NCBI GenBank assembly: GCA_964478075.1
Contig: CAYZGO010000040.1
Span: forward strand, 1 to 20,056
DNA length: 20,056 nucleotides
Reading direction: 5' to 3'
Source: DAOUEX01 sp034430235
GTDB taxonomy: Bacteria > Chloroflexota > Anaerolineae > UBA2200
The notes below the pieces were generated by a model that had not been told where the DNA came from, did not search any database, and worked only from the letters and a program-made list of their open reading frames with translations. Each line of letters starts with the position of its first letter. The stretch's first letter is position 1. The translations under genes and the position numbers were made by a program. Shown here piece after piece: positions 1 through 7,209 of the stretch.

Positions 1-1
1 C

Positions 2-47
2 CTCTCGTCTTCCACGTCTTTGTCAGACGTGACAAAGGTGTCGAGAG
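2..47. repeat. Imperfect two-part palindrome at the left edge
   Basis: The outer arms CTCTCG (2-7) and CGAGAG (42-47) enclose an inner perfect 8-bp stem, CTTTGTCA (18-25) and TGACAAAG (30-37), with loop GACG. Further wobble and Watson-Crick pairs extend the inner stem outwards. There is no T-run on either strand, so a Rho-independent terminator is not supported. It could be the end of a small repeat element cut by the window edge. Positions 48-191 hold no gene I can support. Confidence 0.5.
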
Positions 48-191
48 ACAAAGGACACTCCCTGACGCGGAAGATGCTACGCGAGGATGAACGATCGCAG
101 CAGGGCCCTTCGGCGGCGGACCATCGGATGACAACAGAGGACAGCGAGCGCCTATCCGTTTGTCCGATTCCCATCCGCTGACAGCCCTGCC

Positions 192-995
192 TCAAGGCAC
201 TTCTTGCTCCTGCAACCAAGACAGCATGCGCTACGCTGCCCTCTGCCAGCGTAGGTCGAGCATCATGGCGTGCCCTATGTCCGGCACGGCGGCGAGGTCC
301 GCTCTGTAGGCATGCGCCAGGCCGAACATCTGCGCGGGGGAGAAAAGGCGGTCGCTGCCCACCGCCAGCACCAGAATGGGCGTGTCCACCATGCCTGACT
401 TGGGGCGAGGTCCACACAACAGCCCCAGCTAAGCGCGCAGCGACTCATCCTGCGGCCGTGCCTGGTAGGCCAGCAGCTGTTCCTGAGCAATGCCTGCCGA
501 GAACAAGAGCTCCCGTGCCAGCGCGGGGGTGGACACAAGGGGATACATGCTCAGTGTCCGCAGCACCTGCCCAAAGCAACGCGGCTGCTGGCGCGCCAGG
601 TCGAGTGCAAAGCGCCAGGAGAGTCCCCTATGCGAAGCAGAAGCCGGCAGCACCGCCGCCGGACCATGGCAATTCTAGAGATAGTGCTGCAGCACAAAGC
701 CGCCCATCGAGTGCCCTACCAACACCAGTGTGCGTCCTAATTGCGCGACGATCTGCTCTACATCGGCCACATAATCCGCGATGGACGTCCAGCACAGCCG
801 CTCGCGGCCGTCGCTGCCACCGTGACCCCGCACGCCGAGTGCATGGGTCACGTAGCCCCGTGCGGCGAAACAGGGCAGGAAATGCTCGGGCCAGCACCGG
901 TCCGCGTACCACGCGCCGTGTACGAACAAGATAGGCGTGGCACGTCCGCCCGACGTCGGGTTACAAGTCAGGAGATCCAGCTTCGTACGGTCCAT
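192..995 (-). pseudogene. Alpha/beta-hydrolase gene interrupted by three in-frame TAG codons
   Basis: One continuous reading frame encodes a complete alpha/beta-hydrolase of about 267 codons. It starts at MDRTKLDLL and shows the oxyanion-region motif VHGAW, nucleophile elbow GHSMGG (Ser), an acidic residue in VGSDRLFSP, and catalytic His in PDIGHAMML. The frame is broken only by TAG codons at 675-677 (after LQHYL), 429-431 (after DESLRA) and 231-233 (after QRAA). Family-like sequence resumes in the same frame after each one, ending in SWLQEQEVP and a TGA at 192-194. I see no frameshift. Many intact genes here end in TAG, so TAG is a normal stop and this is most simply a recently inactivated gene. 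A repeat element sits directly upstream and no ribosome binding site is visible before the ATG. Fold assignment is confident; the substrate is unknown. Confidence 0.8.
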
Positions 996-998
996 TAT

Positions 999-1107
999 GT
1001 AGAGACGTTGCATGCGAAGTCCTGCCATCTTTGGGGCAGGGCGAAGTCCTGCCATCTTTGGGGCAGGGCGAAGTCCCGCCCTCTGTTTGGTGGGGCAACG
1101 TCTCTAC
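999..1107. mobile_element. MITE-like element with 13-bp inverted ends and three 27-bp units
   Basis: Perfect 13-bp terminal inverted repeats, GTAGAGACGTTGC (999-1011) and GCAACGTCTCTAC (1095-1107), enclose three tandem 27-bp units at 1014-1040, 1041-1067 and 1068-1094. Units 1 and 2 are identical, and each can fold (CCTGCC against GGCAGG). It encodes no protein. It lies between the M20 peptidase stop and the broken hydrolase start and probably displaced the hydrolase's native upstream region. The flanking base is t on both sides, so no convincing target-site duplication is visible. Related copies are at 11640-11668 and 14546-14678. Confidence 0.8.
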
Positions 1108-1115
1108 TCACTTCG

Positions 1116-2441
1116 TTACGGTGCGCAGAAACGCCGTACCACGTCATGCAGCACCCTGGTACCAAAGTCCATGTTCGCCAGCGAAATGCGCTCATTGCGC
1201 GCGTGCGCCAGTTCCAGCAAGGATGCCTCGGTCTCCTGCTTGGCTGGCGAGAAGCCGTAGACCTTGACGCCCCTTTCTGCCAGGAAGCGGCCGTCCGTGG
1301 AGCCCGGTACCAGGAAAGGCACGACCACGCAGCCCGCGTCGTGCTCTGTCAAGACCTGCTGGAACAGGTCGAAAAGCGGGCTGGCGTACTCGGTCTCGTA
1401 AGGCTTGGATTGACCTATGATTTCCACTTCAATCTGGTCACCAAGGTAGGGCCGGATTTCCCGCAGCAGATCCTCGGGCTGCTGACCGGGCATCACGCGC
1501 CCATCAACCTCCGCCGTGGCCTCACGGGGGATGACATTGGTCTTCTGACCCGCACGCAGCACCGTCGGCGAAACTGTGTTGTGCAGCACTGCACGCAGCG
1601 CTACCCCCATCTCTCCCTGGCTCCCCATGCGGCCTAGAATGACCCCCTCTAACAGTGGATTGAGCAGCAGAGGCAGGACAAGCGAAGCAGGGAAGTTGAG
1701 CCCCGCAGCCAGGCCACCCACCATGCGCTCCACCGTAGCCGTGCGATGCTGAGGCAGGCGCGCCTTCGACAAGCGCGCCAGGGCTGCACAGAGCTTGGCC
1801 ACTGCGTTGTCAGGGCGCGGCATAGAGCCGTGGCCTGGTGTGCCCTGCGCTGTGAGCTTTAGCCAGCAGACGCCCTTCTCGCCCGTCTGGCACAGGTAGA
1901 AGCGCCGACCTCCCACCTCAACGCCGAAGCCACCGCCCTCATTGATAGCGTACTCGCAATCAATCAACGGAGCGTGGTTCTTCACCAGCCAGCCCATGCC
2001 AAGCATGCCGCCCACTTCCTCATCAGCGGTCGCGGCAAAGATCACGTCACGCTTGAGCGCCGCCTTCTCGCGCTTGAGCGTGAGCAGCACGGCCAGCTGC
2101 ATGGCCGTGAGCTGCTTGGTGTCCACCGCGCCGCGCCCCCAGATATAGCCGTCTGCCACTTCGGCTGCAAAAGGCGGGTGATCCCACTCCTGCGGATCAG
2201 CAGGCACCACGTCCAGGTGCGACATCAGCAGCAGCGCGCCAGCAGAGCCGTCCCCGCGCAGCCGTGCTACAACATTGCCACGCCCCGGTACAGACTCAAG
2301 CACCACAGGTTCAAGGCCCTCCTGACCCAAGATGTCGGCAATGTACTGCGCGGCGGGAAGCTCGTTACCTGGTGGATTCGTCGTGTCAAAGCGAATCAGA
2401 TCGCGCAGGAACTCGACCGCCATGTCCGTATTGATGCTCAC
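1116..2441 (-). CDS. M20-family metallopeptidase / deacylase
   Basis: A 441-residue zinc-dependent amidohydrolase of the M20 (ArgE/DapE/carboxypeptidase G2) family. Metal and catalytic positions are visible: His75 and Asp77 in MSHLDVVP, Asp107 in GRGAVDTKQ, the Glu141-Glu142 pair in ADEEVGG, and a late His in ELAHARNE. The dimerisation-domain motif PGHGSMP follows INEGGGF. Length is normal for the family. The start is GTG at 2441, chosen because AAAGGGGG lies 6 nt upstream; an internal ATG six codons later lacks such a site. It ends in TAA eight bases from the 999-1107 element. The broken hydrolase lies downstream on the same strand, so the two may once have been co-transcribed. Members cleave N-acyl amino acids or dipeptides; the exact substrate cannot be read from the sequence. 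Confidence 0.93.
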   Translation of the reverse strand: MSINTDMAVEFLRDLIRFDTTNPPGNELPAAQYIADILGQEGLEPVVLESVPGRGNVVARLRGDGSAGALLLMSHLDVVPADPQEWDHPPFAAEVADGYIWGRGAVDTKQLTAMQLAVLLTLKREKAALKRDVIFAATADEEVGGMLGMGWLVKNHAPLIDCEYAINEGGGFGVEVGGRRFYLCQTGEKGVCWLKLTAQGTPGHGSMPRPDNAVAKLCAALARLSKARLPQHRTATVERMVGGLAAGLNFPASLVLPLLLNPLLEGVILGRMGSQGEMGVALRAVLHNTVSPTVLRAGQKTNVIPREATAEVDGRVMPGQQPEDLLREIRPYLGDQIEVEIIGQSKPYETEYASPLFDLFQQVLTEHDAGCVVVPFLVPGSTDGRFLAERGVKVYGFSPAKQETEASLLELAHARNERISLANMDFGTRVLHDVVRRFCAP

Positions 2442-2447
2442 TGAATG

Positions 2448-2455
2448 CCCCCTTT
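2448..2455 (-). promoter_or_regulatory. Ribosome binding site setting the GTG start of the M20 gene
   Basis: On the minus strand AAAGGGGG ends 6 nt before the GTG at 2441. Spacing and purine richness favour this GTG over the next in-frame ATG. Confidence 0.65.
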
Positions 2456-2520
2456 GCTATCCAAAAACCCGTTTTCTGAGCCTGCAAGCCAAGCGATCTC
2501 TCTTTCTGTTGATGCCTTTT

Positions 2521-2711
2521 CTTCACCGCAGAGCACACAGAGCGCCCGGAGCGTCCCGAGTTCCCTCAGCGTTCTCTGCGAAGCGTCTCGCCATCTGTTG
2601 GGCGAGGCTGCGAAGCGTCTCGCCATCTGTTGGGCGAGGCTGCGAAGCGCCCCCCATCAAGCGGGGCGAACGGCCGGCGCCCTTTTGACGGGGCGGCGGT
2701 CTCTGCGGTGA
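2521..2711. repeat. Composite repeat with inverted ends around stem-loop units
   Basis: An 11-bp inverted repeat, TCACCGCAGAG (2523-2533) and CTCTGCGGTGA (2701-2711), flanks a cluster of stem-loop units in the gap between the M20 gene and the HTH gene. Two identical 32-bp direct repeats are at 2577-2608 and 2609-2640, each with CTCGCC pairing to GGCGAG. A degenerate third is at about 2641-2668. The core (CTCGCCATCTGTTGGGCGAG) is the same stem-loop family as at 999-1107 and 11526-11579. I see no gene in 2456-2795. Confidence 0.7.
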
Positions 2712-2795
2712 GACAAGCCTGCCCCTGCAAAATGAAAAACCGAGGCAGTACCTTATCCCGCCCCGGCTCATTTCGTGCCTGCCATTTCCCCAACC

Positions 2796-3137
2796 CTACA
2801 GAGAACCGACTTGCCCTGTGTCCCCAGACTCCTCCCCTGAGAGCACATCAGTCAGGTCCAACCGTCGCCGGCGCTTGGCTCGCCGCCGCTCGATCCGCGC
2901 CCACAAGGCAGCCAATTCCTCGTCGCTCAATTCGGGATTGTGTTCCCGCAGATAAGTCTCGGTCTCAGCGCGATGTTTCCAGCCCCAGTCCATCCAGTTC
3001 AGAATGGTCGTGGTAGAAACACTCGCAGAACGTGCAACCTCCGTCACGTATGCACCCTGAGCCAACAGCACAAGGGCCGGAGCGATGCGTTCCACCTTGA
3101 GTGGCCGCCTTCGCGCTCTACTCGACGTTGTTGGCAT
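2796..3137 (-). CDS. Small helix-turn-helix DNA-binding protein
   Basis: A 113-residue basic protein. Residues about 18-55 form a homeodomain-like helix-turn-helix: helix APALVLLAQG, then VTEVARSASVSTTTILNWM, the pattern of transposase-type and small-terminase-type HTH domains. A charged, probably helical region follows, with a strongly basic stretch (IERRRAKRRRR) and an acidic C-terminus. The ATG at 3137 is preceded by AGGGGGG about 4 nt upstream. A near-consensus promoter sits 77 nt upstream of the start, so it is probably a real, independently transcribed gene. There is no catalytic domain. It could be a regulator or the HTH module of a former mobile element; I do not recognise a specific family. 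Confidence 0.7.
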   Translation of the reverse strand: MPTTSSRARRRPLKVERIAPALVLLAQGAYVTEVARSASVSTTTILNWMDWGWKHRAETETYLREHNPELSDEELAALWARIERRRAKRRRRLDLTDVLSGEESGDTGQVGSL

Positions 3138-3213
3138 ATTCCCCCCTACTCCCAGCTATGTCTGCCTGTCTGTCGCGGATATGTGACTACTGCGTAGACC
3201 CTGCCTTCTCTCT

Positions 3214-3242
3214 ATTATACTATGAAAAGCTCAATGTGGCAA
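3214..3242 (-). promoter_or_regulatory. Sigma-70-type promoter for the HTH gene
   Basis: On the minus strand, -35 TTGCCA (3237-3242), a 17-nt spacer and a perfect -10 TATAAT (3214-3219). The start point would be near 3207, giving a leader of about 70 nt before the ATG at 3137. Confidence 0.75.
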
Positions 3243-3525
3243 GTGGCAGATGCCGCGAGAGTCTGGCAGGCTTCTTCCAAGGTCTGGTTATGCCAATCAT
3301 GTTCAGCGCTACTTGCCGTTTACGCCTTCCGTTTGCGCCTCTGGCGTAAGGACCAGAGGTGGCGTAGAGACAAAGGCCTGAACGGCAACTGCGGGGGAAC
3401 ATGCGGAGGTCGGCTGACTTTGGAAAAGCCCTGGATGTCGTGGGCATCGTGCAGTTCTGGGACAAGCATTGGCCGCAGATGTAGGCCAGGTCTGCTACCC
3501 AGCGCGCTCCCTACCATAAGCCGCC
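3243..3525. other. Intergenic region without a supported gene
   Basis: Between the HTH promoter and the end of the NUDIX pair I see no gene. The only clear structure is a 7-bp hairpin, CCTCTGG (3338-3344) and CCAGAGG (3353-3359), with an 8-nt loop and no T-run. Confidence 0.5.
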
Positions 3526-3999
3526 CTACATATCGCTTCCGCCACCCTCCAGCACCCGCTGGCAGCACTTCAGCGCCTCGATGTTCTCTGGCCAAACCAG
3601 CAACGCCAGGGCCTCCTTGTATGTACACCAGTGCCACTCGTCGTGCTCCTCAGGAGTGATCACGGGCTCTTCACCTTCGACTGCTGCCACGAAGACGTGC
3701 TCCACGATCTCTGTCACGCCGGGTGACACGCTAGGCGAGTACAATTGCCGCCATTCTTCCTGCACTGGAAAGGTGTAGCTGCAATCTATACGACGCAACT
3801 TGACGGGCCGCAGACCCGTCTCTTCGAACAACTCGCGGCGTGCCGCGTCAGCCAAAGCTTCGCCCCACTCCACGCCGCCGCTCACGCCCTGCCAGAAACC
3901 CTCACGTTCGGGGATGCGGTGCAGCAGCAGGTAGCGCCAGCCTTTGTCGGTCCAGCGCACAGCGTAGACCAGCACCTGCACAGGCCGTCTGTAACTCAC
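3526..3999 (-). CDS. NUDIX hydrolase, NudB-like
   Basis: A 157-residue NUDIX pyrophosphohydrolase. The complete NUDIX box GX5EX7REUXEEXGU is at residues about 41-63 (GGVEWGE ... RELFEETG), binding the catalytic Mg2+ ions. The stretch LLLHRIPEREGFWQGVSGG before it resembles dihydroneopterin-triphosphate pyrophosphatase (NudB), where FWQ.VTG is typical, so a role in folate or nucleotide clean-up is plausible but not proven. The start is GTG at 3999. The upstream gene's stop and this start overlap as GTGA, indicating translational coupling; longer in-frame extensions upstream have no family similarity. It ends in TAG. Confidence 0.88.
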   Translation of the reverse strand: MSYRRPVQVLVYAVRWTDKGWRYLLLHRIPEREGFWQGVSGGVEWGEALADAARRELFEETGLRPVKLRRIDCSYTFPVQEEWRQLYSPSVSPGVTEIVEHVFVAAVEGEEPVITPEEHDEWHWCTYKEALALLVWPENIEALKCCQRVLEGGGSDM

Positions 4000-4478
4000 A
4001 GGAAAGCCATCAGTGGGTAGTAAGGATTGTCGCGCACAGGCGGAATGAGGTGGTACTCGCCGCGCAGCACGCGCCGTGCCAGCCACTCGCACCACACTTC
4101 GATAGGCTCACGTAGCTCGTCTAGCTCTCCTAAGGAGAAGTAACCTGCAGCGTCGGTCTCGCGGCCATCCGGGACGGGCTCACCGCGCAGGTGATGGCAC
4201 AGGTAGACCAGGGCCACCCATCCCTCCTTGTGCAGATTCTGCATACCCAACAAGCCTTTTATCTCAGCTTCCAGGCCCGCTTCCTCGCGCGTCTCGCGCA
4301 GGGCTGCCACCTCCGGTGCTTCGCCAGTATCCACGATGCCCCAGGGAATGCTCCACTGCCCCTCAAGCGAGTGCCCCTTTGCTTGGCGCACCAACAACAC
4401 CTTGTCGTCACGCAGCACCACTGTGCCCACGCAGACAACCATCTTGCCTGGGTAGCCACTGGACGTGTTATGTTCCAT
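3996..4478 (-). CDS. NUDIX hydrolase
   Basis: A 160-residue NUDIX hydrolase with a full box at residues about 47-69 (GIVDTGE ... RETREEAGL), preceded by VCVGTVVLRDDKVLLVRQ, the usual first beta strands. SLEGQWSIPWG is typical of broad-specificity NUDIX enzymes acting on NDP-sugars, NADH or related nucleotides. The ATG at 4478 has GGAGG 6 nt upstream, which fixes the start although the frame is open further upstream. Its stop overlaps the GTG of the second NUDIX gene by 4 nt (GTGA). The truncated methyltransferase upstream reads 11 nt into this gene in another frame. Two consecutive NUDIX proteins of different subfamilies suggest a nucleotide-sanitation operon rather than a recent duplication. 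Confidence 0.9.
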   Translation of the reverse strand: MEHNTSSGYPGKMVVCVGTVVLRDDKVLLVRQAKGHSLEGQWSIPWGIVDTGEAPEVAALRETREEAGLEAEIKGLLGMQNLHKEGWVALVYLCHHLRGEPVPDGRETDAAGYFSLGELDELREPIEVWCEWLARRVLRGEYHLIPPVRDNPYYPLMAFL

Positions 4479-4848
4479 TACATTCCTCCATTGGTGCGGG
4501 CGAGGCGCAGGCCCAGACGCCATCGAAGCAGCCGCTGGCAAGAGGCAGGTGCCGCAGGTCCAGCCGCACAAAGCGTCCACATGGCGCATTCTGGCGCGCA
4601 ATACCCAGCAGGCACGGAGACAGGTCGCCGCCCACCACGTCAAAGCCACGTTCCAGCAGCCAGCGCACGTCCCCCCCACTGCCGCAGCCAGTGTCAGAGA
4701 CGCGCCGCGCACCCTCAGGCGGAACCTGCTGGAAGCGCGCCAGCTTGTCCGCCATAGACAAAGTCGCCCAGACTCGGTGGAAGGATTCCGCCGAGCGGTC
4801 GTAGGTTTCGCCAGTGCCCCTTATCTGGTCTTGCTGCTGTTTGCGCAC
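4468..4848 (-). pseudogene. C-terminally truncated class I SAM methyltransferase
   Basis: A 126-residue open frame holds the N-terminal half of a class I methyltransferase: YDRSAESFHRVW, motif I SDTGCGSGGD (SAM-binding loop), an acidic GGDLSP for motif II, and RLDLRHLPLASGCFDGVWA for motifs III-IV. Family similarity stops at WACAS. The last residues, PAPMEECNGT, are simply the next gene's ribosome binding site and start region read in another frame. The Rossmann fold therefore lacks its last strands and the whole substrate-binding half, so a deletion probably joined it to the NUDIX gene. The start is GTG at 4848 with a weak site. The transcript still serves the two NUDIX genes. A functional half-length protein is unlikely. 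Confidence 0.75.
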
Positions 4849-4889
4849 CGAAGGATGAACCTCGTTCTACGCACTCTCCCCACGGGGCT

Positions 4890-4895
4890 ATTATA
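4890..4895 (-). promoter_or_regulatory. -10 box upstream of the methyltransferase/NUDIX operon
   Basis: Perfect TATAAT on the minus strand, about 40 nt upstream of the GTG at 4848. No good -35 is found at 16-18 nt, so the promoter is either -35-poor or activator-dependent. Confidence 0.45.
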
Positions 4896-4923
4896 ACACA
4901 TCCCCTGAAAAGAGCGCAGGACA

Positions 4924-5224
4924 AGCGACAACTCCTGGGCTTTACTGAGATCTCGGGCAGCGGGAATGCCCATACACGAACGAAACCGAATTCCAGGAAT
5001 CCTTCTTATGATTCTTCACAGCAATTCGTGCGATTGGACAAGAATAGGCAGATGGGGCAAAGGCAAACGGATAATGTCAGTATCAGTCTGCTTACCCCAT
5101 CTGCCATGAGTCTGGGAATCGACGACCACGTGCGATTTGCTCCGCGAGCGCCATACACTGGCCTTCCATGTACCGCCGTGCACTTCTGAGCAGACTTCAG
5201 ACAGGTTCTATTGCCTCCCGCGTC
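4924..5224. other. Gene-free interval with an 11-bp inverted repeat
   Basis: No coding region is supported. A perfect 11-bp inverted repeat, GGCAGATGGGG (5047-5057) and CCCCATCTGCC (5095-5105), encloses 37 nt. It lacks a T-run and may be a small repeat remnant or a binding site. Confidence 0.5.
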
Positions 5225-5570
5225 TGCTGTGGTACATTACCTGCACGACGCCGGCGTGGCGAAGCAGAATCCTTGCATAGGCAAGAACCGCCGCCCATTG
5301 TCCGGGTCGGCGGTTGTGCTGTGTGCAGGATAGGTGGAATGCAGCGACGGGCGGCCAACGGCGCCATCGGAGCAGGCTCTCGACGCTGTGGCCGAGCTGC
5401 ACGACGCATGGTTCGACGTACAGGGAACCGCTTTATCGCCTGGGCACGTTGGCCTGCGGAGAAGGCGTGCCGGATGTGGAGGCCGGCACCGGCTACTCTG
5501 CACTTGATCTGCCAGCCCACGAACTGGCCGCCGTGCGCATCGACCTCTCGGTGCCTGTGCTCTTCTCCTT
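5225..5570 (+). pseudogene. Decayed duplicate of the thiamine-operon leader and methyltransferase
   Basis: This stretch aligns with 7060-7570. The promoter-side string GCTGTGGTA, the post-aptamer tail (GGCGTGGCGAAGCA like GCGTAGGGAAGCA), the terminator stem and the 5' half of the methyltransferase are recognisable in order. Protein-level remnants are HDAWFDV, LYRLGTLACGEGV, DVEAGTGYSALDL and IDLSVPVLFS, matching YDAWFDV, LLYRL, DVGTGTGHFAFDL and VDLSAPMLAV of the intact gene. The TPP aptamer core is missing, there are internal deletions and frameshifts, and it stops at the degV end. It lacks the 54-bp repeat insert present in the intact gene. Confidence 0.8.
5287..5314 (+). terminator. Terminator-like hairpin in the decayed leader copy
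   Basis: ACCGCCG (5287-5293) pairs with CGGCGGT (5308-5314), the same seven-base stem as at 7210-7237, although the surrounding copy has lost its aptamer and reading frame. A weak GT-rich tail follows. Confidence 0.5.
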
Positions 5571-5578
5571 GAAGCGGC

Positions 5579-6418
5579 CTAGGGGTTCACTTTGTACGAG
5601 ACAATGCCAATAATGCCCGGCCCGCCGTGCACAGTGAGGGAACAGGCCAGGTCCACGACGTGCATCTCCTCGCAATTGAAGGTCTGCTCCAGCCGCTGCC
5701 CCAGAGCCTGCGCCTCGTCGCGTGCTTTGGCGTGGATGACGGCTAGCTTGACCGGTTCGGTGGTGCCCACCTCCTGCGCCGTCAGCTCCACCAGCCGATC
5801 GACGGACTTGCCCCTGGTACGCACCTTCTCGGAGACATCGAGGACGCCGTCCGTCAGCTTGATAATGGGCTTCAGGCTCAAGAGCGAGCCCAACACACCG
5901 GATAGCGTGCCCACCCGCCCGCTCTTCTGGAGGTACTTCAGGGTCGCTGGGGTGAAATAGAGATGCGACCTCGACCTTATCCCCTCCAGGAGCTGGAGGA
6001 TTCCCCCCATGCTCGTCCCCTCCTCGGCGGCCCTGGCGGCGGCCAGCACCTGATAGCCAGTGCCCATGGAGATCGCAAGCGTGTCAAAGACCTCAATGTC
6101 GGCATCGGGCAGCATGGACTTGGCCAACACCGCCGACTGATACGTCCCGCTGTGTTTGGAGGTGATGACGACCGTGAGGATAGAGTGGCCTTGTGCCGCC
6201 AACTCCTCGTAGACCTCAAGGAACTGGCCTGGGGAGGGCTGTGACGACGTGGGCAAGACCTCCTCGAGCTTTCGGAAGAAGGTGGGGCGGTCAATGTCAA
6301 TGCCCTCCCGGTAAGTCTCGGAGCCAAACTGGATGTTGATGGGCACGAGCCGAATGTCGTATCGTTCCAACAACGGTTTAGGGACATCTGCGGTGCTGTC
6401 GGTGACAATCTTGATCAT
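5579..6418 (-). CDS. degV: DegV family fatty-acid-binding protein
   Basis: A full-length (279-residue) DegV protein. The family start IVTDSTADVPK, VPINIQFGSETYREG, the lipid-site motif TSSQPSPG (Ser/Thr contacting the fatty-acid carboxylate), ITSKHSGTYQSA and TLKYLQKSGRVG are all present, ending in the usual HGGPGIIGI. DegV/FakB proteins bind a fatty acid and present it to the kinase FakA for phosphorylation and entry into phospholipid synthesis; FakA is not in this window. The ATG at 6418 has a strong AGGAGG 8-9 nt upstream. It ends in TAG directly beside the decayed methyltransferase. A broken second degV follows on the upstream side. Confidence 0.95.
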   Translation of the reverse strand: MIKIVTDSTADVPKPLLERYDIRLVPINIQFGSETYREGIDIDRPTFFRKLEEVLPTSSQPSPGQFLEVYEELAAQGHSILTVVITSKHSGTYQSAVLAKSMLPDADIEVFDTLAISMGTGYQVLAAARAAEEGTSMGGILQLLEGIRSRSHLYFTPATLKYLQKSGRVGTLSGVLGSLLSLKPIIKLTDGVLDVSEKVRTRGKSVDRLVELTAQEVGTTEPVKLAVIHAKARDEAQALGQRLEQTFNCEEMHVVDLACSLTVHGGPGIIGIVSYKVNP

Positions 6419-6589
6419 CGGTAGAACCTCCTTTTTCTTCTCAGGTCACATTCCGCCACTGCGGCTGTGATCAGGGCCTTCGGTGCGTCCACAGCAACGA
6501 AAGGCAAAACGCCCTTTCTGGCCTGCATCCTTCCCCCTCCACATGTCAGGCCACGCCGATCAAATCCGGCTGGCCACGCACTGTGCAGG

Positions 6590-6897
6590 CGCGAGCTCTA
6601 CATCCGGCCTCCGTCACTCTCCCCGGCCATCCCGGATGCTGGGCATCGGCTTGACACTGAGCAACGAGGCAGCATCCCTCGCAACCGTCCAACCCGACGG
6701 CTCAGTTGCAGGTACTTCAGAACAGTCACTGTGACGGAGACGTTCCTCCTTTTCTTGAGCCCCTCGATGAGGGCCACAATCTGCCTCTTCGCCCTCCCCG
6801 GCTCAGCCGACTGATAGACGCCACCAAGCGTGGACGTGATGTGCATGGACAGGATGGTGCTGGGGCTCTCACTACGTACTAGAACACCGAAGGGCAA
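6590..6897 (-). pseudogene. Decayed second degV copy
   Basis: Minus-strand remnants TILSMHITSTLGGVYQSA and VLKYLQLSRRVGRLRGML match ITSKHSGTYQSA and TLKYLQKSGRVGTLSGVL of the intact neighbour. About 45 residues between them are missing and both termini are gone. Near 6668 the frame shifts by one base: the other frame continues with ASLLSVKPMPSIRDG, matching GSLLSLKPIIKLTDG. The copy is diverged, so it is an old paralogue rather than a fresh duplication. The rest of 6419-7045 holds no gene I can support. Confidence 0.8.
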
Positions 6898-7045
6898 CTG
6901 TGGTTACTCTGAGCTAATGCCTAGTGCGCTTCCAGGCATCAACTACTGGACGAAAACAAGCGCCCGCACTCCGTAGTGCCGGATGCTGGTCACAAGCGAC
7001 CGACTGCGTGGCGACAGTGAGCTCCGCGAACGACCCACCTTCTGT

Positions 7046-7073
7046 TTGACTTTGGGGCGTGCTGTGGTATAAT
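7046..7073 (+). promoter_or_regulatory. Sigma-70-type promoter of the thiamine-transport operon
   Basis: -35 TTGACT (7046-7051), a 16-nt spacer and a perfect -10 TATAAT (7068-7073). The start would be near 7080, about 20 nt before the TPP aptamer. Confidence 0.8.
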
Positions 7074-7099
7074 AGATATAGTCAACGGAATAAACATCC

Positions 7100-7188
7100 G
7101 CTGGGGGAGCCCGGAAGACGGCTGAGAGGATGGCCGGGAAGCCATCGACCCCTTGAACCTGACCTGGATAATGCTAGCGTAGGGAAGC
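7100..7188 (+). promoter_or_regulatory. TPP riboswitch (THI element)
   Basis: The conserved THI-box features appear in order: GGGGGAGCC, GGCTGAGAGG, a variable P3 stem (GATGGC against GCCATC), CCCTTGAACCTGA, CTGGATAATGCTAGCGTA and GGGAAGC. The closing P1 is GCT/AGC. The aptamer binds thiamine pyrophosphate and lies between the promoter and a terminator-like hairpin, so TPP is expected to switch off the downstream importer genes. Confidence 0.96.
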
Positions 7189-7209
7189 AAAGTCCTCGTG
7201 TGGGCAACA

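Noticed and set aside
192..995. TAG reassigned to an amino acid throughout this genome
   Set aside because: Intact genes in the window (degV, permease, thiamine-binding protein, lipid kinase, transposase, PlsY-like, second NUDIX) end in TAG at the expected C-termini, so TAG works as a stop. Local read-through is left open as a finding.
1014..1094. CRISPR array from the three regular 27-bp repeats
   Set aside because: The units are directly tandem with no spacers, lie between inverted ends, and there are no cas genes.
741..1637. A 298-codon plus-strand open frame across the hydrolase, repeat and peptidase
   Set aside because: It runs antisense over two recognisable genes and through the repeat element, with no family similarity.
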